From Rhodococcus oxybenzonivorans (GTDB lineage Bacteria; Actinomycetota; Actinomycetes; Mycobacteriales; Mycobacteriaceae): a DNA stretch of 64,000 nt. The stretch lies in assembly GCF_003130705.1 (NCBI RefSeq), contig NZ_CP021354.1, positions 5,766,001 through 5,830,000 of the forward strand, given 5' to 3'. This document shows positions 9,360 through 18,063 of the stretch, one piece after another; the stretch's first letter is position 1; every line of letters starts with the position of its first letter. The position numbers were made by a program, and so were the translations under genes. Under the pieces are notes generated by a model. The model made no database searches, had not been told where the DNA came from, and was given only the letters and a program-made list of their open reading frames with translations.

Positions 9360-10537
9360 CTCACACCGCCGACCGCCGCTTCCTCGCGAGCGACCTCCTC
9401 GGCATCCCGGGTGATCATCTTGTGGAAAACCTGACCGGGCAGCTCGTTCCGTCCGTAGATCAGCTCGTCGACCTGGCCGTGCGCCGCATTGGCCGTGATC
9501 GTCTTCGTGACGAACCAATCCTCGGCGTGCAGTGTCTCCATGAGGAGCTCCCAGTTCTTGTCGAGGATCCGCTTCTCGCGCGGGGTCTCGGGCTCCTTCG
9601 GCGAGAGGAGCCGAATGGTGCAGTACGACACGTTGGGATCTTCGGTGTCGGGCACGATCGTCCAGATCTCGAAGTGGTTGGGCTCCGTCACGAGCATCGT
9701 GCCGGGGTAGATCGTGTAGTTCGCCAATGAGTAGTCGCGGACGTCGAAGGAGTCCGGATCTGCACCCCGAACCTCGGTGATCGACTTGCGGGCCACGACG
9801 ATTCGCCATGAGCGGTCGACAAGGTCGTATGCCGTGATGTTGCCCTCGAGGTAATTGCACACGGTCTTGGTGTGCAACTGGCAGAGGTGGTACGAGTCCT
9901 GGACCCCGTCGACGGCGATCTTCCAGTTCATGTCGAGTTTCCAGGTTTCCTTCCGCACCTGGAACGACTCGGCCATTCCGGTCGCCGTCACCTCCGCGTC
10001 GTGCTTGGCGCCGAGGATTCCGGCGATGTCGAGATCGGCGCCGACTGTCGGAACCACCCAGACCAGGCCGTGCCGCACCTCGCAGGGGAACTCGACGAGC
10101 CCGTACTGCGAGCGGTCCATGCCGTCGAAGCCTTCGGCGTGCGGCATTCCCCGCAGATCTCCGCCGCGGCCGTACGCCCAGTTGTGATACGGGCAGCTGA
10201 AGATGCGCTTACAACCCGATTCGTCGAACTCCACCTTCGAACCACGATGCCGGCAGACGTTGGAGAAGGCCTTGACGCTGCCGTCCGTCTGCTTCACCAC
10301 CAGTAACGGTGTGCCGATCAGCTCGGTGGTGACGAAGTCGCCCGCCTTCTTCAGCTCGTCGACGTGGGCGACGATGTGCGGCAGGCGCCGGACCACCTTG
10401 CGTTCACGTTCGGCGAGCTCCGGGTCGGTGAACACCGAGAACGGCACTCGAAGCAGGTCGTCCGCGTAGTCGGTGCTGTTGTTGTCGACATGCGCGATCA
10501 GCCGCTCGGTGAGTGTGATCTTGTCTTCTCGCTCCAT
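9356..10537 (-). CDS. Rieske non-haem iron oxygenase, alpha subunit
   Basis: A 393-residue oxygenase. The Rieske [2Fe-2S] ligands are C95-x-H97 and C115-x2-H118 (CRHRG and CPYHNW). The mononuclear iron ligands are probably H216 and H221 in DSYHLCQLH, with a later Asp (DAEDWF region). It would hydroxylate a ring or side chain using O2 and electrons from a ferredoxin/reductase pair. No beta subunit, reductase or Rieske ferredoxin is encoded next to it, so it is probably a homo-oligomer using distant partners. First gene of the operon; the start is uncertain (ATG 10537 or ATG 10555), since neither has a good ribosome site. Confidence 0.9.
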   Translation of the reverse strand: MEREDKITLTERLIAHVDNNSTDYADDLLRVPFSVFTDPELAERERKVVRRLPHIVAHVDELKKAGDFVTTELIGTPLLVVKQTDGSVKAFSNVCRHRGSKVEFDESGCKRIFSCPYHNWAYGRGGDLRGMPHAEGFDGMDRSQYGLVEFPCEVRHGLVWVVPTVGADLDIAGILGAKHDAEVTATGMAESFQVRKETWKLDMNWKIAVDGVQDSYHLCQLHTKTVCNYLEGNITAYDLVDRSWRIVVARKSITEVRGADPDSFDVRDYSLANYTIYPGTMLVTEPNHFEIWTIVPDTEDPNVSYCTIRLLSPKEPETPREKRILDKNWELLMETLHAEDWFVTKTITANAAHGQVDELIYGRNELPGQVFHKMITRDAEEVAREEAAVGGVR

Positions 10538-10554
10538 ACACCGAGGGTGGCACA

Positions 10555-10580
10555 TGAGACATTCGTTGTCTAGCGTCTCA
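10555..10580. promoter_or_regulatory. palindromic operator candidate between Rieske operon and TetR gene
   Basis: Two nested perfect inverted repeats lie here: TGAGAC (10555-10560) with GTCTCA (10575-10580), and AGACA (10557-10561) with TGTCT (10567-10571) around a 5-base centre. Location between divergent oxygenase and TetR genes, immediately next to both starts, is the classic arrangement for TetR autorepression plus operon repression. Binding is inferred. Confidence 0.6.
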
Positions 10581-10608
10581 CCCAGAATTGTGGCGGTACT
10601 GTTCCCTG

Positions 10609-11211
10609 GTGGCTGCAAGGACTGGAAACGACCCCGCGACCGACGTCCGCACGACAATCCTCACCGCGGCGGAGTCGTGCTTCGAACGCTTCGGAATAAC
10701 GAAGACGACCATGGAGGACGTCGCGCGCGCGGCGGACATGTCCCGCGCGACCGTCTACCGGTATTTTTCGGACCGAGAAAGTCTGATCATCGAGTCGGTC
10801 GCGCGGCGTGCGCGCATGAATATGACGCCTGCTCGCGCCTTCATCGCCAAGTGGCCCACGATCGAGGAGCGACTCGTCGAGGGCATCTGTCAGAACGTGG
10901 AGAGCGGTCTGCGCGACCCCATGGTTCACCTTCTCGTCTCCCCGTCCGAAATGACCCTGGCGAACTCACTGCTGACCACGTCGGGCAAGGCCGTCGAACT
11001 GACGAGTGAACTGTGGGAGCCGATACTGCGTGAAGCGCAGGAGGCAGGCGACATCCGCGCCGACATCGACCTGACACTGCTCTGCGAATGGATCTCGGAA
11101 CTCGAAATCATGTGTATCAGCCAACTCAACGGCGGCACCGGCTCACTGGAACGATTCCGCGAGAAGATCCGCACCTTCCTGATCCCCTCACTTCTGCCTG
11201 CCGGCGACTGA
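10609..11211 (+). CDS. TetR family regulator of the divergent Rieske operon
   Basis: A 200-residue one-component repressor. The N-terminal helix-turn-helix reads GITKTTMEDVARAADMSR followed by TVYRYFSDRESL, the standard TetR DNA-recognition helix; the rest is an all-helical ligand and dimerisation domain. GTG 10609 is chosen as start (VAARTGND); a TTG at 10588 would add seven residues, and neither has a clear ribosome site. It is divergent from the Rieske gene with a palindrome between them. It resembles the TetR at 21354-21956 in the DNA-binding helix. The ligand is probably the pathway substrate or its CoA ester. Confidence 0.85.
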   Translation: MAARTGNDPATDVRTTILTAAESCFERFGITKTTMEDVARAADMSRATVYRYFSDRESLIIESVARRARMNMTPARAFIAKWPTIEERLVEGICQNVESGLRDPMVHLLVSPSEMTLANSLLTTSGKAVELTSELWEPILREAQEAGDIRADIDLTLLCEWISELEIMCISQLNGGTGSLERFREKIRTFLIPSLLPAGD

Positions 11212-11256
11212 GTACGCGATCTACGCTGCCGCCGGCAGTGGGCCCCGATGTTCGGG

Positions 11257-11880
11257 CTACCGCGGCGCCTCGTCACCGTCGAGAGCCGTGCCGATTCCAC
11301 TGATTTCGGTGATCTTCCACTCGTTTTCCCTGTCGATGGTCATCTTGTAGGTTGCCGTCGACTGGATCCCGTCGGGCGCCTGGCTGTTCTTCGTCAGGAC
11401 GCTGACGAAGCAATCCACCGAATAGGTTCCGTCCGGTCCCGGTTCGGCCTTCGCCGAGATAGGTTGTGCGCTCGACGTCCATTGGAGCGGAGCAATGATC
11501 TGCTCCATCGAGATCGCCGCCTGGGAAAGGCGATTCGACAGTTCCGGGGCGGTACCTGCCGTCAGCCGTGTTCGCCATGCGGGCAGGTCGCGGAAATCCA
11601 TTTCGGCGGCCCCGGTGGCGTAGTCGAGGGCGATCCGTTCTGCCTCATGCCTATTCGCCGCAGCATCGTGGAGTTGTCCGAGCTCGTTCGTCGTGTTCCG
11701 AAGTTGCCACCCGAGCAGCGCGAGTGCGACTACGAGAATCGTGATCAGTCCCCCGATAACCACGGAGCGTAGGGGGACGTTCCTGGGTCCGGTACGCACG
11801 TCCGCCGAACCCTCACGGCGCGAATGGTCGCTCTCGGGGGCAGTGGTATCGGATTTCGTGAGCTCGAGGGTTTTCTGCAT
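11257..11880 (-). CDS. Mce-associated membrane protein
   Basis: A 207-residue protein with a polar N-terminus of about 38 residues, one transmembrane segment (roughly 40-60, VVIGGLITILVVALALLG) and an extracytoplasmic domain that resembles the NTF2-like Mas/mam proteins found at the end of mce operons. It lies 69 bases after mceF on the same strand and is the last gene of the cluster, convergent with the TetR gene at 10609-11211. In mycobacteria such proteins stabilise or accessorise the Mce complex. ATG 11880 has AAAGGCGA upstream. Confidence 0.75.
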   Translation of the reverse strand: MQKTLELTKSDTTAPESDHSRREGSADVRTGPRNVPLRSVVIGGLITILVVALALLGWQLRNTTNELGQLHDAAANRHEAERIALDYATGAAEMDFRDLPAWRTRLTAGTAPELSNRLSQAAISMEQIIAPLQWTSSAQPISAKAEPGPDGTYSVDCFVSVLTKNSQAPDGIQSTATYKMTIDRENEWKITEISGIGTALDGDEAPR

Positions 11881-11949
11881 CGTTCGCCTTTCGGTGGGCT
11901 GCCCGATCGCCAGGGTGAACGATCGGTTGTGTCTCGTGTCCGGTCGTGT

Positions 11950-12909
11950 TTACGGTCCGGGCGGGCTGAAATGGACTGTCATAGCATCTCCGGATGTGGT
12001 GGACGCCATCACATTGTCGAGTAACCGCCCCACGTCGACGGTCCGCATCGCGGCCGCTCCTGCCTGGACCGAGGGGAGAAGATTTACTCCGATCACCTGA
12101 AGATCCGGGGCGGTGTGGTCGAGGAAGGTCTGCAGCTCCCCGATGAAAGGACTTGCTCCGTAAGCGATCCCGTCGCGCAGCGGGCCCTTCTCGGTGGCGA
12201 ACCGGATTCCGCCGAGCACGTCGTGGAACCCGCTTCCGAATTCGGCGACGATCGGTGTCGCACCCCGCAATCCCTCCGGGACGGTAGTGCTCTCCATCAG
12301 CAACGGTTGCAGCGTGTCGAACAGCGTCGTGAGATTGTCGGACTGCTGGGTGAGCGTCGCTGCGAGCAACTCGCCGGCACGCGTGAGATTGTTCAGGACC
12401 GCGAAGTCGTCGGGCAATGCCACATCGATCGTGTCGAAGATCGCCTGTACCCGCGCGGGCTCCACCTGTTCGAGCAGCCTGGTCAGGCGCTCCGACAATT
12501 CCTTGAACGTCGTCGGTACCACCACCTGCGTCGCAGGGACGGTGTCTCCGTCCCGGAGGTACGGTCCCGCGTCGGAAGAGGGCAGCACAGCGAGATACGG
12601 TTCGCCCAGGGCCGACAGATTGTCGACACGGAACTCGCTGTCGGCGGGGATCGACCGATCACTCTCATAATTCCATGAGACTTCGATGTGATCTGCAGAG
12701 GCCGTCATGTCGCTGATGTGCCCGATCGCCACCCCCCGAAGCAAGACACGTGAGCCGACCACGAGTCCGTTGGTGTCCGGCACGTCCAGCGTGGCAGTGC
12801 GTGCCTCCTCGAACCGGCCTACATGCAAACCCGCCCGGTCCATGTAGAGAAACGACAACACGGCGATCACCACCATGCCGAGGATCGACAACGGCGTCTT
12901 GACAGTCAT
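11950..12909 (-). CDS. mceF: MceF-like MCE domain protein
   Basis: A 319-residue protein with an N-terminal membrane anchor (about residues 5-22) and one MCE/MlaD domain (GLVVGSRVLLRGVAIGHISD), then a helical region. It is the sixth Mce subunit of the operon; the six are thought to form a hetero-hexameric tube that carries lipids across the envelope. It overlaps mceE by ATGA. It is shorter than many mycobacterial MceF proteins, which carry long C-terminal tails. Confidence 0.88.
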   Translation of the reverse strand: MTVKTPLSILGMVVIAVLSFLYMDRAGLHVGRFEEARTATLDVPDTNGLVVGSRVLLRGVAIGHISDMTASADHIEVSWNYESDRSIPADSEFRVDNLSALGEPYLAVLPSSDAGPYLRDGDTVPATQVVVPTTFKELSERLTRLLEQVEPARVQAIFDTIDVALPDDFAVLNNLTRAGELLAATLTQQSDNLTTLFDTLQPLLMESTTVPEGLRGATPIVAEFGSGFHDVLGGIRFATEKGPLRDGIAYGASPFIGELQTFLDHTAPDLQVIGVNLLPSVQAGAAAMRTVDVGRLLDNVMASTTSGDAMTVHFSPPGP

Positions 12910-13913
12910 TTCACCGCTCCCAGCATGCGCAGCAGGTTCTCTGCGTCGGCCACGATCTGGTCTCCCCCGGCAGATTCGATACCTTCGATCTCGACGGACG
13001 GTTTCTGGACGAACGGCACCAGTCTGTTACGCAGAAAGCGCGACAACACGACGGTCGTATCCGGCGCCTCGTCCCAGACTCCCCGAGCCACGTCTCCCGT
13101 GTCGGCCAGGGAGTTCAGCATGGGAACCATCCACAGTCCGCCTTCGTAGACGCTGCCGACCGACGGCAGGATCTGGCCGATGTGGGACACGACCGAGATC
13201 GCGAGTCGCCGCCAGTAGTGCACGCTGGAACTGTCGAACATGGCGGACAGGGCGTCGGTGCGGTCGTCGAATGACAGTGCGGTCTCGTTGAGCCCCGTCA
13301 ACATCCGATCGATCTCCTGCGTCCGCGTAGCGAGGTCGTCCATGTCCAGCGCCGCCACGGACGCCACGTCGCGCACGGCCGGGAGCGGCGGCACCACGGA
13401 GTTCACCCGGGCCATCACGTCCTCGATCCGCTGGATACTGCCGCCGTTGACGAAGTTCGCCAACACGGCGATGGTGTCCTCCAATTGCGGTGGCGAGATG
13501 GTGCGCTCGACAGGGATCGTGCCACCGGCGGGCAGATACCCGGTCGAGTTCTTCTCTCCGTCATCGGTGACGGCGATGTACGTGTCGCCCAGCAAAGTGT
13601 CTTGACGGACGATCGCCCTCGCATCGGCGGGAATGTCTGTGCCGCTGCTGATTCCCGCCGACACCGTCACAGTCGATTCGGATACCTGGAGGGAACGAAC
13701 CTCCCCGACCCGAAGTCCGTCCATCACGACGTCGGCGCCGGCAGGCAGATTCATCACGCTGGTGAACTCGAGCGACAGATCGTACGTTTCCCCTACGCCG
13801 CCGCGGACCGACGGCAGATCGTCCGGTCCCAGGGAACATGCCGGCACTGTCAGCACCACCGCACTCACGGATACCACACCCAGAAGCTGACGCGCTCTTC
13901 TCGACCGGTTCAT
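12906..13913 (-). CDS. mceE: MceE-like lipoprotein, MCE domain
   Basis: A 335-residue protein with a lipoprotein signal: basic N-terminus (NRSRRAR), a hydrophobic stretch and a lipobox LTVPAC with C26 as the lipidated residue. An MCE domain follows (AGADVVMDGLRVGEVRSL), then a helical domain. In mce operons the fifth gene (the LprK/MceE position) usually encodes the lipoprotein, which matches here. The gene starts one base downstream of the mceD stop and ends overlapping mceF. Confidence 0.9.
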   Translation of the reverse strand: MNRSRRARQLLGVVSVSAVVLTVPACSLGPDDLPSVRGGVGETYDLSLEFTSVMNLPAGADVVMDGLRVGEVRSLQVSESTVTVSAGISSGTDIPADARAIVRQDTLLGDTYIAVTDDGEKNSTGYLPAGGTIPVERTISPPQLEDTIAVLANFVNGGSIQRIEDVMARVNSVVPPLPAVRDVASVAALDMDDLATRTQEIDRMLTGLNETALSFDDRTDALSAMFDSSSVHYWRRLAISVVSHIGQILPSVGSVYEGGLWMVPMLNSLADTGDVARGVWDEAPDTTVVLSRFLRNRLVPFVQKPSVEIEGIESAGGDQIVADAENLLRMLGAVK

Positions 13914-13914
13914 C

Positions 13915-14946
13915 TCAGTTCCTTCCCGCCAGGACTTGGTCGAGTAGCCGAGTGATCGGCACCTCGGTTCCGGCGGTAGTCAGTGCCACGGTCGGTGGCT
14001 GATAGCCAATGGTGAGCGCGCCGTCGCGCGTTGTCTGCTGTGCGAGGAACGGGGTGACCGACGGTATCGTCGAGATCAGGCCTGCGATGTCGTTCGATCG
14101 CGTGGCGGCCAGCTTCAGGGCGTCGGTCGCCGGTCCATGCACGAACGGCCAGATGTCAGCCCCGTAGTTTCGCTGAATATCGTCCAAAGTTGCTACCAGC
14201 CAACCTATTCCCTCGCAGACCTCGATGACTCCGGGCCACAGATCGATACCCGCGGCCACGACTGCGGGCATCTGCTCCACGATCGATCGAATCGAACTCC
14301 ACCGACGTAGCGCTTCATCCGTCAGTGGAGCCATGTTCGCGATCGACGAGCCGATGTCGGCGATGAGCTTGTCCGGATCGGCCGCGGCCGCGGCCGCATG
14401 CCTCATCATGTCTGCGGCGTTCTCCCCCTGTCCGCGGAGCGCTTCGTCGAGACCGAGCACTGTCGCCCGAATGCTCTCCTGCCCGTCGTCCGGTGCGATC
14501 GCATCGATGAAATCGGCGGCCGAGCCGGCAATTTCGGAGATGCTCTTCGGAGTGTGGCTGTGCTCGAGCGAAATACACTGTTCCGGCTCGAGCATCGGGC
14601 CGGATGCGTAGTTGCCGACCAATTCGAGGCTCCGATCAGCCAGCAACGACTTCGAGCGGGTGACCGCTCTGACATCGTGCGGATAGGTCCGGCCGCTCGC
14701 GAGCGAAAAGGTGACCTGCACGTGGTCACCCTGCGGTTCGATACTTTCGACACGGCCGACCTCGTAACCCATCTGGGTGACAGGGTTGCCGGCGTAGAGG
14801 CCGACGGCGTCCGGCATGAACGCACAGAAAGTCGTCCGGTCTGCCGGTTCTCCCGTCGTCGCCACTGCCACACCGACGCCGCCGACAACGGCGGCCGCAC
14901 AGATTACAGCCAGCGTCTTGACCCTCGATCCGAAGTTGTCGGTCAT
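13915..14946 (-). CDS. mceD: MceD-like MCE domain protein
   Basis: A 343-residue protein with one N-terminal membrane segment (VKTLAVICAAAVVGGVGVAVA) and an MCE domain around residues 35-120 (VGLYAGNPVTQMGYEVGRVESI), then the helical Mce-specific region. ATG 14946 was chosen because it follows the mceC stop by one base; the longer frame reads into mceC. Fourth Mce subunit of the lipid importer encoded here. Confidence 0.9.
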   Translation of the reverse strand: MTDNFGSRVKTLAVICAAAVVGGVGVAVATTGEPADRTTFCAFMPDAVGLYAGNPVTQMGYEVGRVESIEPQGDHVQVTFSLASGRTYPHDVRAVTRSKSLLADRSLELVGNYASGPMLEPEQCISLEHSHTPKSISEIAGSAADFIDAIAPDDGQESIRATVLGLDEALRGQGENAADMMRHAAAAAADPDKLIADIGSSIANMAPLTDEALRRWSSIRSIVEQMPAVVAAGIDLWPGVIEVCEGIGWLVATLDDIQRNYGADIWPFVHGPATDALKLAATRSNDIAGLISTIPSVTPFLAQQTTRDGALTIGYQPPTVALTTAGTEVPITRLLDQVLAGRN

Positions 14947-14947
14947 C

Positions 14948-15964
14948 TCAGCACGTCCGTCCGGGAACGGGCACACAGAAGTCCGACGTCAGAAGTGTGC
15001 CGCCCTTGATCGCGGCGAGTCCTTCGGGTGTCAGCCATTCGGCGAGCTGAGCGCGCAACGACTGAAGATTGTCGAGGGCGGGGTTCATCGATGTCCGGAA
15101 CTCGTCGATCACAGCCTTCGCATGGTTCACCGCTGCGAGTACCTCCGTCTTGTGGTCGAGATAGAACGACTCGAAGGGCTGAATCGTCATCAGAACGTTG
15201 CCGAGCAGGCGGTATGCCTCGTTGAAACCGGCGTGCGTGGTGTTGTACGTCGACAGGACCACGTCGATCTCGCGTATCAATTCGAACACCATGTCCCGAT
15301 CGGCCTCGAAGCTCCGGAGATACTCCGCGGCAAGGTCGGCAATCGTGCGGACCTGTGCACGTTGGTGATCCATCACGCGGGCGATGCTGGTCAGTCCCGA
15401 GATCATCGAGGCGAGAGATGTCGGGTTCTCCTGCAGGGCCCGAGCGACCTCGTCGAGGTTCGCATCGACGGTGCCGCCCACAATGTTGTCGGTCGTGTGC
15501 GGCGCAGCCTGGAGCACATCGCCGATCGAATACGGAACGCTGACTTGCTCGACGGGTAACGCGGCGTCACCGAGCGGTCGATCACCGAGCGGGACGAGGG
15601 TGATCGCGTATCCGCCGACCGGGGTGAGCATGCGCACCTCGACTCGGGAGTCGGAGCCGACCGGCACCTCGTCGTCGATCTCCGCTGTCACCAGTACGGA
15701 CTCCGGTTCGATCGATACGTCCGTGACAGTTCCGACGCCGATGCCGGCTACTCGGACGTCCTGGCCCAGGTCGATCGAGGAGGCGTCGTCAGTGCGGAAG
15801 GAGAAGGATTGTTGCCCTGCGGGATGGGCATAAAGTACGGCGGTTGTGGTGAGCGCAACCACAACCAGTAGGACGACGCCTGCGCCGAATGCGACCTCCC
15901 GGCCGATCAGCGACCGCGCAGCGTTCATCGCCCGCCCCAGGCGTCGGGGATGGCGTGACGTCAT
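14948..15964 (-). CDS. mceC: MceC-like MCE domain protein
   Basis: A 338-residue protein with a membrane anchor near residues 22-42 (FGAGVVLLVVVALTTTAVLY) and an MCE domain with LGQDVRVAGIGVGTVTDV. It ends in a Cys (VPGRTC), as several Mce subunits do. ATG 15964 gives an ATGA overlap with the mceB stop; another ATG at 15973 would add three residues. Third Mce subunit of the operon. Confidence 0.9.
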   Translation of the reverse strand: MTSRHPRRLGRAMNAARSLIGREVAFGAGVVLLVVVALTTTAVLYAHPAGQQSFSFRTDDASSIDLGQDVRVAGIGVGTVTDVSIEPESVLVTAEIDDEVPVGSDSRVEVRMLTPVGGYAITLVPLGDRPLGDAALPVEQVSVPYSIGDVLQAAPHTTDNIVGGTVDANLDEVARALQENPTSLASMISGLTSIARVMDHQRAQVRTIADLAAEYLRSFEADRDMVFELIREIDVVLSTYNTTHAGFNEAYRLLGNVLMTIQPFESFYLDHKTEVLAAVNHAKAVIDEFRTSMNPALDNLQSLRAQLAEWLTPEGLAAIKGGTLLTSDFCVPVPGRTC

Positions 15965-16974
15965 GGGTTGCATACGACGACCTCGCTTCCCCTGAGCAGG
16001 ACCTCGACCTCGGTGGGAAGCTGGGCCACTCCGTTCGTACACCGGAGGCCGCCCGGGCCGGCCACGGCGGCCTGCGGCACCTGTAGTCCGGCGAAGGTGA
16101 CCGGCAGGAGTCGCAACGCTTCCGCTGTGTCCGGTACCGACGCAAATGCGTCGGAGAGCAATTTCTCGACGTCCAGTCCCGGTTGCAGACCGAGGGCATC
16201 GATCAACCGCTTGATGGGTGTCAGGAACTCCGGGCCGAATGCAGCCGTTTTAGGGAACTCCTCGATGACCGTCATCGCCTTCGCAATGGGGAAACTCACC
16301 GAGCGCAGGAACTCGATGACTTCGGGCGAGCGGCCTCCCATGCTGTCCGAGATTCGTGCAAGGTTGCCAGTGAGGGTCGAGATGACCTGTTCGCGGTCGT
16401 GGGCGAGTTCGGCGAGCTTCTGCGCGTCCTCGAGCATCGGTGACAGTCCGTTCCCGTCTCCTTGTAGTAGGGAGATCGCGTTTTCCGTGAACCTGTTGAT
16501 GTCGTCTGTGTTCATGGTGGACAGCACCGGTTGCAGTCCGTTGAACAACTCGGTGATGTCGTACGACGGCCGCGTCTTGTCGGCAGGCAGTTGATCGACT
16601 ACTTCTCCTGGACTGTCGGGAAATTGGGCGTCGATGTAGCGAACACCCGTGAGGTTTTGATACTTCACCGCAAGGATCGTGTCGGAGGTGAGTTGATACT
16701 GCTCCTCCATCGTGAAGTGCACTTCCGCGAGACTGCGCCCGCCCTCCCGGATCAGCTCGACCGATTCCACCTTGCCGATTCTCACACCCTTGGTCCGGAT
16801 GTCCCCGTGTGCACCCAGTCCGGAGACGTCGGTGAATTGGGCTGTATAGCTGCGTGTCTCGCCTGTCACCGGGCTCTTCATCGCACTGATGACGATGATG
16901 AAGAGCAGGACCGACACCACGGCTGCGACAGCGAGCTTGACGACGGTGACCATGTATCTGGTTCGGCTACTCAT
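15961..16974 (-). CDS. mceB: MceB-like MCE domain protein
   Basis: A 337-residue protein with an N-terminal transmembrane helix (about 12-30) and an MCE domain (VSGLGAHGDIRTKGVRIGKVESV), then a helical C-terminal region ending in a conserved-looking Cys (VVVCNP). It overlaps mceA by ATGA and mceC by ATGA, so the three are translationally coupled. Second Mce subunit. Confidence 0.9.
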   Translation of the reverse strand: MSSRTRYMVTVVKLAVAAVVSVLLFIIVISAMKSPVTGETRSYTAQFTDVSGLGAHGDIRTKGVRIGKVESVELIREGGRSLAEVHFTMEEQYQLTSDTILAVKYQNLTGVRYIDAQFPDSPGEVVDQLPADKTRPSYDITELFNGLQPVLSTMNTDDINRFTENAISLLQGDGNGLSPMLEDAQKLAELAHDREQVISTLTGNLARISDSMGGRSPEVIEFLRSVSFPIAKAMTVIEEFPKTAAFGPEFLTPIKRLIDALGLQPGLDVEKLLSDAFASVPDTAEALRLLPVTFAGLQVPQAAVAGPGGLRCTNGVAQLPTEVEVLLRGSEVVVCNP

Positions 16975-18059
16975 CGGCCGGCTCCGTCCCCTGACAGCGC
17001 CGCGGCATCAGGGTATGCCAACGGCGCCGCCAGTGCCGGCATGTCGTCCAGGACGATTCGCAGGTTGAGTCGCTGTCCGTCGCCGCTGTCCTCGAACACC
17101 GAGTCCAGGCGTCCGAGCGCCTCGCGCAGCCGCTCGGGGCGCATCCCACCGCCGTGAAGGTGCGGTATCACCCCGGCGAGTTCTGCGACCACTCCGGTGA
17201 CAGGTGTCAGTTCGTCACCGTGAGATTTCAGCAGCTGTCCCGCCTGCCCGAAGAGCTGTCCGGCCGCAAGGGTCAGACCGGCGTCGGTTTCGTCCATGAA
17301 CGGGTCGTCCACCCCGACCGAGCCGTCCGGCCGTCGGTTGTAGGTGCTGTTGTAGATGTGGGTGAGCGAATCGATCGCCTGGCGATTGAACGCCGGAAAC
17401 ACCTCGAGTATGTCGTTGAAATGCCCGAGCAGGTCGCTGGGCAGCGCCCGCTGAGTGTGCGCGATGCGGTCGGCGAGCAGCAGCCCGGCATCAAACATGG
17501 GTGTCAGACCGTCGGTATATCGGACGACCTCGTCCATGCCGGCGATTATCGACTCTGTGAGCGTGCCGTCGACGGTCAATGAACCCTTCTCGATCATGGT
17601 CGACATCGTGTAATCCCCTGTGGGCGTGCGGTCCAGCTCGCGATGCGCCTCCAGGCCGGATCCGCCGGGCATTGCGACCAGATTGACGGCTGTAGAACCG
17701 AAGTAGTTCTGCGGCCGGAAGTCGACGTCGAATGCATCGGTCAGACCGCCGATCTGATCCGGGTCGAGGTGAAGATCCATGCGAACGGAATCGGCGCCCG
17801 TGCGTTCGAGGCCGGTGACGACGCCGACCTCGCCGCCGCGCAAGATCACCTTCGTGCCGGAGTCGACACCCGGTCCCACGTAGGGGACGTCGATGCTGAT
17901 CGGCAACCCATCCGGCTCATCGCTGCCCGGATGCACCCAGACGGCAGCGATGATCACTGCGCAGGTCGTCGCGACGACCCCCAGCCCCGCCGCGTGCAGC
18001 ACTCGGGCCTGGCGTCCGGGCACCCCCCTCAGGAAGTCCTGACTCCTCGCTCTATTCAT
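16971..18059 (-). CDS. mceA: MceA-like MCE domain protein
   Basis: A 362-residue protein with a membrane segment near residues 22-42 and an MCE domain (VGPGVDSGTKVILRGGEVGVVTGL). ATG 18059 is preceded by AAAGGATGAGGA, a strong ribosome site, and lies four bases after the yrbEB stop. First of the six Mce subunits and probably the one that defines the outer end of the tube. The operon does not show steroid-degradation genes such as kstD or hsaC nearby, so identity with the steroid importer Mce4 is not supported. Confidence 0.9.
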   Translation of the reverse strand: MNRARSQDFLRGVPGRQARVLHAAGLGVVATTCAVIIAAVWVHPGSDEPDGLPISIDVPYVGPGVDSGTKVILRGGEVGVVTGLERTGADSVRMDLHLDPDQIGGLTDAFDVDFRPQNYFGSTAVNLVAMPGGSGLEAHRELDRTPTGDYTMSTMIEKGSLTVDGTLTESIIAGMDEVVRYTDGLTPMFDAGLLLADRIAHTQRALPSDLLGHFNDILEVFPAFNRQAIDSLTHIYNSTYNRRPDGSVGVDDPFMDETDAGLTLAAGQLFGQAGQLLKSHGDELTPVTGVVAELAGVIPHLHGGGMRPERLREALGRLDSVFEDSGDGQRLNLRIVLDDMPALAAPLAYPDAAALSGDGAGR

Positions 18060-18063
18060 TTCC

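Noticed and set aside
8598..9860. Longer frame for the crotonase, starting at 9860
   Set aside because: The upstream 167 codons are antisense-like sequence inside the Rieske gene; GTG 9359 overlapping the Rieske stop explains the start.
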